Source of the DNA: Siphlonurus alternatus
Taxonomy: Eukaryota > Arthropoda > Insecta > Ephemeroptera > Siphlonuridae
Reading direction: 5' to 3'
Assembly (NCBI GenBank): GCA_949825025.1
Contig: OX463779.1
Span: 45,183,520 to 45,247,519, forward strand
DNA length: 64,000 nucleotides
Shown here: piece by piece, positions 51,201-61,739 of the stretch
How the letters are laid out: every line of letters begins with the position of its first letter
How positions within the stretch are numbered: position 1 is the stretch's first letter
Notes under the pieces: model-generated
Seen by the model: the letters and a program-made list of their open reading frames with translations, nothing else
Databases searched by the model: none
Told to the model about the DNA's origin: nothing
Translations under genes and position numbers: made by a program

Positions 51201-54200
51201 ATTATAAAATATAAATTATGATGGATAACCAGCATGATTTTTTTTTTATAAATAAATGAATTGGAATATTTGGCTAGAGCATCTCGAATCTCAAAAGTTC
51301 TGTTTTATAAATTTTTTCAGTTTTTTTTTTTTTTTAATATTTAATCACCTTTAAAATTGGGGAAAAAGATGTTGTGACGTCATAGTAATGCAACGTCTTT
51401 TCATATGCTTGCGTATTAAATATTTTTCATGACTATGACGTCACAGCATTTTGGAACACGATTTTTAAGGTGTTAAAAGATCCTCTATCAAAAATTTATG
51501 CAGGTTATTCACTATTAATTTTACAGTTTTATGCAACTCATGTAAAAGTACTGTACGTGTGATGATAGAGCTCACGAGTATCATTTAAATTTTATTCTGA
51601 AACGTTAACTTCTATGTCAAGTTGCATTCATGAGCTTACTGAGGACTTAACTACTGCACTTTGAAGATTGCACTCAGGTGTGTTTACAAAAAAGCCACTT
51701 GTTTGCATAGAAATTTCTATCTTACCTTAACACAACTTAAAAAAAAAATTAAGAATATCATTAAAAGGAATATATTACTATGAAACTTTGTATTTTAAAA
51801 TAAATCTATTTTATCACTTTTACAATATAAATCCAAATGTAGTTTATTTAAATAGTTAAGCTGAAAATCCAAAATTTAACAATATATTATTGTTAAAACG
51901 TTGAAATATAATTTGAAAGATATTTCTAAAGCGGCTTAAGTTAAACCAAGGATAGGCTGGCCACACCTTTTACTGATAACGATGAGTAAGAAATCAATGA
52001 CACGTACCCTGGTAGGAAGCTAGGGGGAATGTTGAAATAACTATCACCATGTTATTGCTAGAGAAACCATTCAAAGTTTACTGCGTACTTTAACATTTGA
52101 AAACCATTTCTATACCTGACATGTTAAAACATTTAAATTCTATGTTTTTAAACATAACTTTAATGAATAAAATTTTTAAATTAGAAATGTTCTATTTAAA
52201 ACAAGTATTTTTTATTATAAATTAATATAAAAAAATATCACATATGTTTTATAAATTATGTTATATTTTCAACAGTTTAATCTAGTTTGTATTTTAAAAA
52301 GAAATGAGAGAAAAAAAATGAACAAACTAAGAGGATTTTGAGCTTTATGCTTGAGAAGTAGTGATGAAAGAGTATGTTCGTACATGTTTTCTGTGAAGAA
52401 AATCATACTGCTGGCTCGCTGAATCTTCTCTCGCTTTTAACATTCAGCTGAGTGCATCATTTTAAGCATCACGTTCAACTCTGTGGTTATATATACACCA
52501 AGCAAATGAGGAAAATCTCCAACCCTTATTACGACTTTCAGGATTAATGCTAACATTTACCATTAAAGGATGAGATAATAATTATGGCAAGTAAATACAA
52601 TATTATGTTATATATAAAATATAATGAAACTCATCATTAAAATGCATTGTTAATGAGTTTTAATATAAAATATAATTAGAAATGATTCACGATTTATTCA
52701 GAGAAAGATAACCAGGTTTCTCGCTAACCACGGTTAGCACCAATGACATCAAATATGGTTGAAACCTGAATATTTTTCTTCTTAAATCGTGCTCAATATA
52801 TTGTGCAGTTATGGAAAAAAAACTGGGACATTTCACTTAAATGAGTGTTGGAGGAGCCACCAAGACTTTGATCAACAAACTCAAGGTCACATGAAATGGC
52901 AACACTGCGTAAAATCTGAATATCTCAAGCAACAATGTGTGGGATTCACGAAGAGTTATCCAGGTTTCTCACTAACCACGTTTAATGGCTTAATGCCATC
53001 GAATGGGGGCTATTTACAAAGCAGTTAGCCAGGTTTCTAACCAAGTTTAGCTTAACCACGTTTAACTATACCTATTTTACGTGTTAAACAATCTAGTTAA
53101 ACGTGGTTAGAAACCTGGCTAAAGGTGGATTCACATGGCGATTTTTACCACGCGACGCGACGCGAATAATGCGCACTTGCTGTAACATCAATTGGCGGCC
53201 ATACTGGGCGATTAAAAGAAAAAGAGCATCGTAATTAACGCGATTACCGGCGAATTCGCCGCCGCATAGGATTTCACAGCTTTTACGTTAAAATCGCGTC
53301 GCATCGCCGTTATCGCCATCTGAATCCGCCTTAACTGCTTCGTGAATCGCGCCCAATAATAAGGCTGGCGCTAACCGCGGTTAGTGAGAATCCTGGGATA
53401 ACTTTCTGGATAACTCTTTCGTGAATCGCTCCCAATATGGCGGTCCTGCGGGTCCTGTATCAAATAAATATTTCTAATTTTTAAAGTAAGCTGAGTTCAT
53501 TGTTTATGTGCATTTATATCAATGAACCATTAAATTTTCTTACTAATTTTTCTTTATAGTGATAACTATAGGTACACAGTCTAACAAGCGGAAGTTAATG
53601 CCTGTAATTTTCCGGAAGTGACGCATTTTCTACTCATTTTCACTTCCGATTGTGATTTAAATAAAAACAAAAACATATACGTAATTTCCGTAAATTTTCA
53701 GGCATCTCTCTTTACTGAAATAAAAACAAAAAACATACGTAATTTACGCGTCATTTCCGTAAATTTTCAGGCATCAACTCTCACTACTGTATAATAATAT
53801 GTATAAAATTATATATTAATTTTATTATATAATTATTTACTACCAATATAATTGTGTTTCAGTTTGAAATACAATTATATAAAGTCAATTATTAAGCTAC
53901 TGACTAGATTTTTTTTTACATGAATATGAAAATATAATTTCATTATTATTCTTCACTGACCCCTATATATACATAACAATAGTTTATCACCATTGTATGA
54001 TACATTTGATACAAGGTAGGGGGAATTTTAATACTGTTGTATAATATTTTTTATGAATATACGTTATACATTGCAATGTAGTTTCATTAATAATAATTAT
54101 TAAATGCCACAGGCGATATTTCCGTTGATAGTGTCATACAGTATATTAAACTTTCATCTGTGATTGGTTATGTCACACTATTACTAATGATGAGAACGTT

Positions 54201-55662
54201 GTTATGCCCCTTGGTGATCCAATCATGTATTTAATTTAAATGGAATCGAAATCAAAGCTATTCAACTGATGTTCAGAATATTCTGTATATGAGTATTCAA
54301 TACATTTCTTCTAGTTACGAAGAATAATTGTATAACTTTTTATGCATGCATATAGTATTAGAAAAAAAAAAAAAAAAAAAAAATTATCATGAAAACCTTT
54401 AATTATAAATAAAAATATTTTAAAAAGATTTTTTAAATCAATGTAAAATTAAAACGTAATATTTTTTTACTTCATTTTATATTTATTTAAAACTTGTTTA
54501 TGTACAGAACTCTTAAATTTCTTGTAGTATTTGCAAGTTACTGTAACGTAAAAACATGATATTACATTAACTTTTAATATCAACTTTATACATAACATGA
54601 ATAAGCACGTCAATAAAAATTTTACGTAATACATATTTTTATTTCTACATCTTATCTGTTTATTTTGATTTCTTTTAAAAAATAAAAACTAACTTTAGTA
54701 ATTCAGATATTACATTAAAATTTCTTCAACCAAGTTTGTTGACGTATTTCTGGATGCTTCCAAATTTGTTGAAGTATGAAGAGATTAAATTGTAAATGTA
54801 ACGAGAAATTAAATTCACAATCACAATAAAAACTTCTCTCGCCAATAGATGGCATTAACATCACCAAAATGCAAGTAATTTTACAACAAGATTAGGAAAT
54901 TTTTACTTTGACCTCAACTCGGTTTTCATCGTATATGTTCGGTAGTACTTCGGTTTGTGGTTCAGCCAATAAGATTCTACGTTACAAAATGTCCACCAAT
55001 GACTGAGGATGTTACAAACACGACGAAACCTAAATTAAATGTACGAGCAGTGATAGCCATTTTCTTTAGCGCCTGATCTGATGCAACCAGTTAAACGTAT
55101 TTGTACTGAAAGTTGCCTAGTTTCAGGATACAAAAAATTTGCTGGTACTAATTTTCATTACAGATTTTATTCGCTTTGAAGAGATCCCAGAGCATAATTT
55201 TAAAAAGTTTGTAAATAATAGAAAACTTTTTATTATTTTTTATGTTTATTTTAATCCCGAGGCTCAAAAACCTTCAACTTTAGACTTTCGACAACCTCAA
55301 AGCTAACTCTTTTGAATGAATTATTGTACGATTTTATGCGCCTTCTCTGAATTATTATTATTTATTTTACTCTAACTAAATTCTCATGCAGCTTTTAAAA
55401 ATTGTTCGTTTGTTTTCTTTTGATTTTTTTTTATATTTATATTACCCCCATATTTTGTTGTTGCCAAATTTTTACGATATTTATATTCTTAACAATTGAG
55501 GTTTTAAGTCTGCTGATTTTGCATTGTACCTATATAATGTCCGAATTAATTAAACCTATATTAAAAAACTCAAAATCTCTGTTGTGTCATTAATTAGAGG
55601 AAAATTATTTCTTTAAGACCCCTAGCTCCTTCGGGAAGTAGGAGATGTTTTTAAATTAATAG

Positions 55663-55752
<90 letters not shown>

Positions 55753-56512
55753 GTTACTGAAATAAAAAAATCATTTTTTTTAACAAGGTGGCTTATGGAG
55801 AACATTTTCCCAACGGTAAACAATTGAAGTCTCTATTGATCCCGACTTTCTTAGAAAACAATCATTCTTTGTTTCCTCTCTAAATGTGCTTTTCCATGGA
55901 ACGTTTTCGAGCGGGGCGAGAAAAGCGCACTTGCTTTATTATCATATGGCGGCCATATTGGCGTGAAAAAATAACTTCTCAGCAGCGATTAAATCCCACC
56001 GTGATTTTTTTTTCACCCCCCGCCATATGATAATAAAGCAAGGGAGCCTTTCTCGCCCCGCTTGAAACTGCTCCATGAAAAAGCACTTTTAAGGTGCATT
56101 TCCATGGAGCGGAAAAAGCGAGAAAATCACATGCCGCAGCCAATCAGAGGCTCGAGATTTTTTCGTCTTGCGGGGAGAAATTTTACCACCAACATGGCTG
56201 CCATACGACATTGAAGCAAGTGCGCTTTTCTCGTCCCTCCAATTAAGCCTCGTTCGACGTCGCTCCATGGAAAAGTACCTTTTAACACGCAAATAAAGGT
56301 CTGCAGGTACTTACTACTTTCAGTTTCCCCTTTTTCTCCAGGAGGGCCCCCAGGCAGCCGAAGACGGCCACTGCGATGATGACGAAACCCCCCACCAGCA
56401 GCACGTAGATTCCAATGTAGAACTGCGGCACCTCGAGCATCTGAATCCACTCCTGGAAATCGGGCTCCACCAGCATCCAGATGGAGAGACCCAGCACCGC
56501 CAGCCCGATCGC
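43998..56512 (-). CDS. Tsp2A: Tetraspanin 2A, first coding exon not in view
   Basis: Four phase-0 exons: 56512-56315 (66 codons), 48446-48270 (59), 46642-46457 (62) and 44078-43998 (26 plus stop). The 213 visible residues start in the second half of membrane segment 1 (AIGLAVLGLSIW). Segment 2 follows (FYIGIYVLLVGGF), then GCLGALLE, segment 3 (TFLLMLAGSAVLL), and a large loop with the CCG motif (IGCCGADG) plus cysteines in AECRD and YGCVEE. Segment 4 (LAGMALTLALLQVVNIV) and a lysine-rich tail ending FKE close the protein. The loop core RDTVTGNAFFYGC is characteristic of arthropod Tsp2A. In Drosophila, Tsp2A is needed to assemble smooth septate junctions with Mesh and Snakeskin in gut and Malpighian tubule. 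A roughly 30-residue first exon with the usual Cys-Val-Lys-Tyr start is missing; I did not find it between 56513 and 64000. The visible introns are 7.9, 1.6 and 2.4 kb. Expected full length is about 245 residues. Confidence 0.93.
44281..44630 (-). mobile_element. 5S rRNA-derived SINE, second subfamily
   Basis: The 5S-like head at 44556-44630 reads ATCACCCATCCAACTACCAA, CTCGGCGTTGCTTGACTTCG and GACGAGACCCGG on the plus strand. The body shares ACCTC...AGGATGGA, CAATGGTCCAAAGCCAGGGG and ATTTACCCCTGGG with other copies, then diverges into a tail region with CCTAAATTGAGCG. It sits in the last Tsp2A intron. Confidence 0.75.
46192..46428. mobile_element. Foldback MITE beside Tsp2A exon 46642-46457
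   Basis: CTATACTAAGGTTCATATTT and AAATATGAATCTTAGTATAG are inverted ends. Inner arms GGGTGTCCTTCGGC and GCCGAAGGACACCC continue the hairpin. It ends 28 bases inside the intron from the splice donor. Confidence 0.8.
48200..48263. repeat. (AG)n microsatellite at a Tsp2A splice donor
   Basis: On the coding (minus) strand this is a (CT)n tract starting six bases after the GT of the donor of exon 48446-48270. A separate (AT)n lies at about 48106-48132. Confidence 0.95.
48825..49008. mobile_element. hAT-type MITE in Tsp2A intron
   Basis: The right end reads GAATCCGCGCCTG and the left end AAGGGACGGATTCAG. Flanking octamers GCCATGTA and ACCATGTA differ at one base. The interior is G- and C-rich with near-inverted blocks. 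It belongs to the same end type as 63812-63947. Confidence 0.75.
50140..50376. mobile_element. Relative of the inner nested MITE
   Basis: AGGCGGATTCACCGATACAC, GCGAATAATGCGCACTTGCT, CATTGGCGGCCATATT and GCCATCTGAATCCGTCT match 53123-53331 along the full length. It lies in Tsp2A's 7.9-kb intron. Confidence 0.8.
50377..52683. other. AT-rich intron DNA of Tsp2A
   Basis: No exon or well-formed repeat seen. Several TGACGTCA-like motifs (for example 51373-51381 and 51435-51442) occur. Confidence 0.5.
52684..52800. mobile_element. Decayed relative of the outer nested MITE
   Basis: GATTCACGATTTATTCAGAG, AACCAGGTTTCTCGCTAACC and ACGGTTAGCACCAATG match the arm pattern. The right arm (GAAACCTGAATATTTTTCTT) is diverged. 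Similar decayed arms occur near 34440-34555, 44940-45045 and 48655-48770. Confidence 0.5.
53005..53354. mobile_element. Middle foldback MITE (second level of the nest)
   Basis: GGGGGCTATTTACAAAGCAG with TTAGCCAGGTTTCTAACC at the left, and GGTTAGAAACCTGGCT followed, after the inner insertion, by AACTGCTTCGTGAATC at the right. The uninterrupted relative is 38765-38940. Confidence 0.8.
53123..53331. mobile_element. Inner MITE with TAA target duplication (third level)
   Basis: Ends AGGTGGATTCA and TGAATCCGCCT. TAA at 53120-53122 and at 53332-53334 flank it. Removing the element and one TAA restores GGCTAACTGCTTC, the sequence in the intact 38.9-kb relative. A 3-bp TAA duplication fits PIF/Harbinger. 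209 bp; carries AATAATGCGCACTTGCTGTA. Confidence 0.88.
53592..53779. mobile_element. Foldback element with internal tandem duplication
   Basis: Outer inverted blocks are GTTAATGCCTGTAATTTTCC and AATTTTCAGGCATCAACTCT. Inside, a unit of about 55 bases beginning AAATAAAAACAAAAA and ending TTTTCAGGCATC occurs twice (53657-53706 and 53719-53775). Confidence 0.6.
54905..55045. mobile_element. Partial relative of the 46.2-kb MITE
   Basis: CTCGGTTTTCATCGTAT and CACGACGAAACCTAAATTAA parallel the inner arms of 46192-46428. The outer ends are missing. Confidence 0.45.
55494..55838. mobile_element. GAGGCTTCAAG-family MITE carrying an (AT)n array
   Basis: Ends CAATTGAGGTTTTAAGTC and CAATTGAAGTCTCTATTG, with the family block GGTGGCTTATGGAGAACATT. 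An (AT)n tract (55664-55750) has expanded inside it at the AATTAATAGCT position that other copies share. Confidence 0.7.
55882..56090. mobile_element. Foldback MITE, first of a tandem pair
   Basis: AATGTGCTTTTCCATGGAAC and CTCCATGAAAAAGCACTTTT are inverted ends. Inner blocks GAGCGGGGCGAGAAA and CATATGATAATAAAGCAAG are also inverted. Confidence 0.75.
56091..56282. mobile_element. Foldback MITE, second of a tandem pair, beside Tsp2A exon
   Basis: AAGGTGCATTTCCATGGAGC starts directly after the previous element; GCTCCATGGAAAAGTACCTT closes it. It ends 32 bases inside the intron from the splice donor of the first visible Tsp2A exon. Confidence 0.75.
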
Positions 56513-56572
56513 CTGCAACATTTATTTTATCTCATTCCAAATACAAAGTATAACAAATAGAGTACCGACCTC

Positions 56573-56715
56573 AAATTTTTTTATTGTAAAAATGAAAAGA
56601 GGGTGCAAAATTATGCTAGAGGATAGGAAATGCTAAAAAGTTTTACCATGGTTGGGTTTGAACTCACGCCCCTTTTAGGTCCTATCCATTAGAATTTTCC
56701 ATTTTATTTTTTTTC
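56573..56715. mobile_element. Left-half fragment of the 1.4-kb MITE
   Basis: AAAAGAGGGTGCAAAATTAT, GTTTGAACTCACGCCCCTTT and TAGGTCCTATCC parallel 1405-1540. The right half is absent. Confidence 0.55.
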
Positions 56716-57787
56716 AAGACACAGCTTGCTTAAAATCTCTGAATATGAAAATTTATCTAAAAACAGTTTTGTAATTCTCGATATAAGATTATACAAAAAT
56801 AAATTTTACTTTTTTTTTGGGGGGGGGGACCAGATGGTTCCTTGAGAAATTTTATGAAAATTTTCATGCAATAACTAAAATTATACCATGTCTTTAAAGC
56901 TTAATTTATTATAGAGAAATGGATATACCAATGAAACTATATCAGTTTAATTTTGTATTGTTATTATTTATGAAATTGAGAAGCCTGAGGGTAAATCAAA
57001 GTTATAAATATAGACCTTTAAATTTTCTGTTCTTCTTTTATTTTAGGTTCATTAGTTTACTCATAAATTAGTTTGTAAATAAATTATTAATTTACTAGCT
57101 TTGTTATATTAATTTACGTTTTGTTGTAGAAGGTACACTATATATGCTGGTGTTTGATAGCTAAAGAAATTTTTGATATTATTTTTTTATACAATCTTAT
57201 AAATAATAAAATAAAACTAATTTTTAAATAATTTGTACTTCTCATACAAGGGTGACATTTAAATTTTGTATTATGAATAATTTCAATATAATATTGTACT
57301 GTAAAATATTAGAAAATTTTCTTGTTTTATGTATATTATATAAAAACATCTCACAGAACCATATATTACTTTGATTTATATTTTATAGAGTAAGAGAATT
57401 TAATAGAAATATATTATGTGTCATTTTAATATTATGTGCAGTAGTATAGTATGTATATACAAAGAAAATTTCAAAGTATTTTCTCTCTCTGTTCTTGCCA
57501 CTATGTCTGTGCATATTAAATATAATAATATGACGTTACTCTAATGTAGCTACCTACAAGGAATATATTACTTTAAAAACAGACAGAAAAACTATATATA
57601 TGTCACCCTTATATATATACTGCAAGCTTCGAAGAAAATTTAAATTTATAATATGAGCACCCCTCTAATGGTCTTGAAGCTAAAATATAGCCATAGTGTA
57701 AGTTTCAACAGTCCTTATCCATAGCATACCTTTCTTATCTAATGGTATATAGCATGCTTAGGTACATCAAATTCGATGAAAGATTTA

Positions 57788-58161
57788 AGGTACAGATAAT
57801 ACGAATCAGCTGTTCGACGTAGTCTCCTTTGATTAACATGCAAACCTTAGAAAATTCACAAAAAATCTGAAATTTTTTTGAGAGGTAGATTTTAGTGCCT
57901 AAAAGCCATACAAATAATTTCAAAACAATTTAACGAGCTGATATTTTTAATTTTAATTTTTTTTTTAATTTTCAGCATAGAACTTTCCCATGAAGAGACA
58001 AAATAAAAACTTATATAAAAAAATCGGTTCGTTAAAATTGCTTTGAAGTTTTTTGTATGTCTTTTAGGCACTGAAATCTGCCTCTCAAAAAAATTTCAGA
58101 ATTTTTGTGACTTTACATGTAGGGGATTACGTCGAAAAGCTGATTCGTATTATCTCTACCT
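57788..58161. mobile_element. AGGTAGAG-family foldback MITE
   Basis: Ends AGGTACAGATAATACGAATC and GATTCGTATTATCTCTACCT flanked by TA. Subterminal blocks TTTGATTAACATG and TTTTTTTGAGAGG link it to the 37.0-kb and 6.9-kb copies. Confidence 0.8.
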
Positions 58162-58895
58162 TAAAGGTATACACGTACAATTTTATTTCTTAGAGCGTTG
58201 TGAATCGAACTATTGCGTACTTCTATATGATGGTCATCGTCGTTGAAGTGCGATTTTGTCGTTTAAACGGAAGATATCGTCATTCGGAATTCGTTCGGAA
58301 ACTTAGATTTTACGACATATCGTTCAAATATGTAAATTAAACTTTATTATTTGAATATCTACAACGATTGGAGAGCGTGATGTAATATTTTATATTATTG
58401 TCAGAAGTTATAACTTGTTATATATAAAGAGATTGAATATATTAAATATTGAATAATATAATTTACATAGATGAGAGAATACCATATCACAAAGCTTGTT
58501 TTGATTGTAGTGCAAGACAGTATAATATATGAAAATATAAGATTACTTTAATTTATTAACATTTTGTCCTATACAAATTATTTATATTATGATATAAATT
58601 ATTTATAATAATTTTATTTTTATTTTAAAAATCAGTGACATCAGTGAAGAAATTTCTTCTCGGTTACAGATATTTGAATTAAAAGGGTTGTTTTTGAGAA
58701 TTTATAATTATATTTACTACAATATAAGATTTTATCACCAAATATTAATAAACGAAGAACAAATAAGTTCAGTTATTCAATCGTAAAAAAAAAAAAAAAA
58801 AAAATAAATAAAAATAAAATAAAAATAAAAAAAATATATTTGTTTAATGAAACCCTTTTTTGGTATTTCTAATTATATATACTAATTATAAATAT

Positions 58896-59215
58896 TACTT
58901 TGGAACCCTGAACCTTCCGAAATCCTAAATTGAGCGTTTTGCGGGCTCTTTCGGAACTGGGTTGGCCACGGCCTTGCAAACCATCCCGCCATTTGCCTGC
59001 GACTGAGGGAAGCGTGGAAACCTCAGCCAGAATGAACGCTATAATACAGCTTTTGTCAATGAACCGAAAATGCAATGGTCCAAAGCCAGGGGAACCACAT
59101 AGTGGAAAAACGCAACGATTTACCCCTGGGTGCTGGGTGGAAAACGTGGTTTATGTTGAAAATGGTCACCCATCTAACTACTAACCACGCTCGGCGTTGC
59201 TTGACTTCAGTGATC
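58896..59215 (-). mobile_element. 5S rRNA-derived SINE, head truncated
   Basis: Same subfamily as 44281-44630. The head 59164-59215 includes GGTCACCCATCTAACTACTA and CTCGGCGTTGCTTGACTTCA but stops after GTGATCT, so the 5' part of the 5S region is lost. The body, with CCTTGCAAACCATCCCGCC, is well preserved. Confidence 0.75.
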
Positions 59216-59816
59216 TTGAAAATGTATTAAATTTAACGAAAAGACACTTATGTCTTCATTTAAAAAGTTTAATTGTTACAGAGCTTCAAAATATTTTTCA
59301 GCAACAAAATAACTTCCTGACTACCACGAAATAATTTATAAAGTAGTTATTTTAATTTATTTCTTACATAATACATTTAAATACATTGTATATTAGAGTC
59401 TTGTTGAATAAATTTATAATGCATGTTTGTACGATCAAATGCTCGTTATTTAAAAGAGTAGGTCGAGATAGTAAAGAGAAGTTTTAATGGCATTACTTGA
59501 CAAAGTACTTCAATTTGGCGTAAGTGACACACCTGTGCAAATGTTACTGGTATATCTGAATCATGTCACGACATGTATTACTAAATTACATTTTGTATTA
59601 CGCCTATAAAGTATGCAACTTTTCCAACTAGCAAGAAGAAATAATAAGACTTTTCGTAATTTAGCTAAGTACTGTTGTACATATGGACATAAAATCAGCT
59701 GATTTACGGAGTATAGCGTGCATGCAATATATATTTTTAGTCGTTCAGTCTCTCTCTCTCTCTATCCAAGAAGTTGGCTTTATAAGCCTTATAGTTCTAT
59801 CATGCACGGAAGAGTA

Positions 59817-60117
59817 AGGTAACGTGCCCAACGTTAAAAAAAATCCCACACATGTACATTATGAAACATATTTTAAAATTTTCTTCTGCATCCCCTATAT
59901 CAGTATAAAAATATCAGGTATACAAATTCGAGCTAGTTTTTTAGTTATGAATTTTTAAAGTTGACTAATTCAAAACTAGAAAAACTAGCTTGAATTTGTA
60001 TTATACCTATATAGCTGATATTTTAGCTATTGATAGGGGATGTAGAGGAGAACATTTTAAGATATATTTCATAATTTTTATGTGTGGGATTTTTTTTTAA
60101 CATTGGATGTGTTACCT
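59817..60117. mobile_element. AGGTAACG-subtype foldback MITE
   Basis: Ends AGGTAACGTGCCCAACGTTA and TAACATTGGATGTGTTACCT, TA-flanked. The inner arms match 25817-26193 (GGGGATGTAGAGGAGAACAT). Confidence 0.8.
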
Positions 60118-61238
60118 TACCCTGAAGCCACCGATTTGACCAATGTCAATTAAAGGGCGCAGCCAATCAGAATTAAGTATTTCAGGACCGCAAAAATTTG
60201 AATGCACCCATTAGTGCGGTGCTCAAATGCTCAAATCAATGGGTCCTAAAAAATTTACACATAAAGCGAACCTTGTCTCTCTTTCTCTCTCTTTTTATTA
60301 ACTTTGCATATTTTATGTTTCTCAAAATTTATATTATATACTTAAAGGCAAATTAATTGAGAATATTTTTAAAAAATAAAATATAATTTAGTAAATATAT
60401 ATATTTAAATTTGATTATTTAAAATTAAAATTAAGTTAGCACGTATTTATCTTAATAATGTACATGCTAATTCAAATTTAATTACAATTTCACCAGTAGC
60501 ACATATGTGTTCTGTATAAAAAGTAATAGGATAAAACTTTGTTACAAACATTATTATTAAGGTCAACGGGACATGAAATGAGATTATGATATTAACGAGT
60601 ATTATATATAAATTTCTAATCTCTCTGAATATTCATAGCTCTTATATACATGTCATATAAAAGAGAATTTATAAAATAGGAAAATGTTTTTGCTTATAAA
60701 ATATTGTCAATTTTAATAAAAAAAATATTTTTCTAAGTATTTAACTTATATTTCATTTGAATGTTAAATTCCAATTTCACTGTAAACAAAAAGTTTAAAA
60801 GATTTTTTTAATTACCTCTTTATTTTAAAATAAACAAAGTTTACATTTTTGCTGATGAAGACATTTTAAGTAATATGCAAAAATGAAAAAATAACTACCT
60901 GTTTTAAAATATAAAAGAATAAAAATTTACATTTTTTGTTGTTGTTGCTGACGTTTTGAATATTTAAAAAAAATAATAATAATGATAAAAAAAAAAAAAC
61001 GCAATGACATGACAGTTTTATATTAATATTAAAAAAAGCTATAACAATACAAAAAATATTTTGCCTTATATATCCTTTGAATAATTATTTTTTGATCATT
61101 AAAATAAATTTACAGAAGGGAACAAAAGAATATTTTTTTTTTCTCATTTTTATTCGATGAACGTGTAAAGCGGGTTGTGAGACTAGCAGGCGTCAGAACT
61201 AGGAAATCGTCCGAGCAATTAGCCGCGGCACTACAACC
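60118..61238. other. AT-rich DNA upstream of the visible Tsp2A exons
   Basis: Nothing recognised except short homopolymer runs. No tetraspanin first exon found. Confidence 0.5.
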
Positions 61239-61313
61239 CTCTCTCTCTCTCTCTCTAGGGGTGGAGAGTTGAGGGGGCGGGGTCGTGACACGAGAGGCGA
61301 GCATCAAGGAAAA

Positions 61314-61316
<3 letters not shown>

Positions 61317-61389
<73 letters not shown>
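61317..61389. repeat. (AG)n microsatellite
   Basis: About 36 AG units. A shorter (CT)n run lies at 61239-61256, inverted relative to it. Confidence 0.95.
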
Positions 61390-61390
<1 letters not shown>

Positions 61391-61739
61391 TTTGTGAGTC
61401 GTGGGCCACTTCGTCGTTGCGTCGGTCCGAGAGCTCATTAAAAGCACAGAGTCTGACAAATGGAGAGAGAAACTACTGCCAGCCGACCGCTTGTTACAAC
61501 TTTTAATCACGAAAAACGTTTTTTTTTTCTGTACCCTTTTTTTTTCAGTCAATTGTTCTTTTTATTTTATTTTAACTACGTGAATGTAATTTAAAAAAAA
61601 ATGTCAACATTATAATAAAAATAATATAATTTTATATTGTTACATAATGTTTTAAAAAAAATGACATCAGATCAAGCTTGTTGCTATTATAATATAAAAT
61701 GTGTGGTTAATGTTTTTGTATGAGTTGTGTCTCGTCAGC

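Larger units (their letters stand above)
52939..53434. mobile_element. Outer foldback MITE (first level of a three-level nest)
   Basis: GGATTCACGAAGAGTTATCC at the left and GGATAACTCTTTCGTGAATC at the right are inverted ends. Inner arms carry TCTCACTAACCACG and CGCGGTTAGTGAGA. An uninterrupted relative is at 35576-35712. The element is split by 53005-53354. Confidence 0.75.

Noticed and set aside
61110..61552. Serine-leucine and arginine-glutamate repeat ORFs, also at 48086-48428
   Set aside because: They are translations of (AG)n/(CT)n microsatellites. Only the part of the 48-kb frame above 48270 is real Tsp2A exon.
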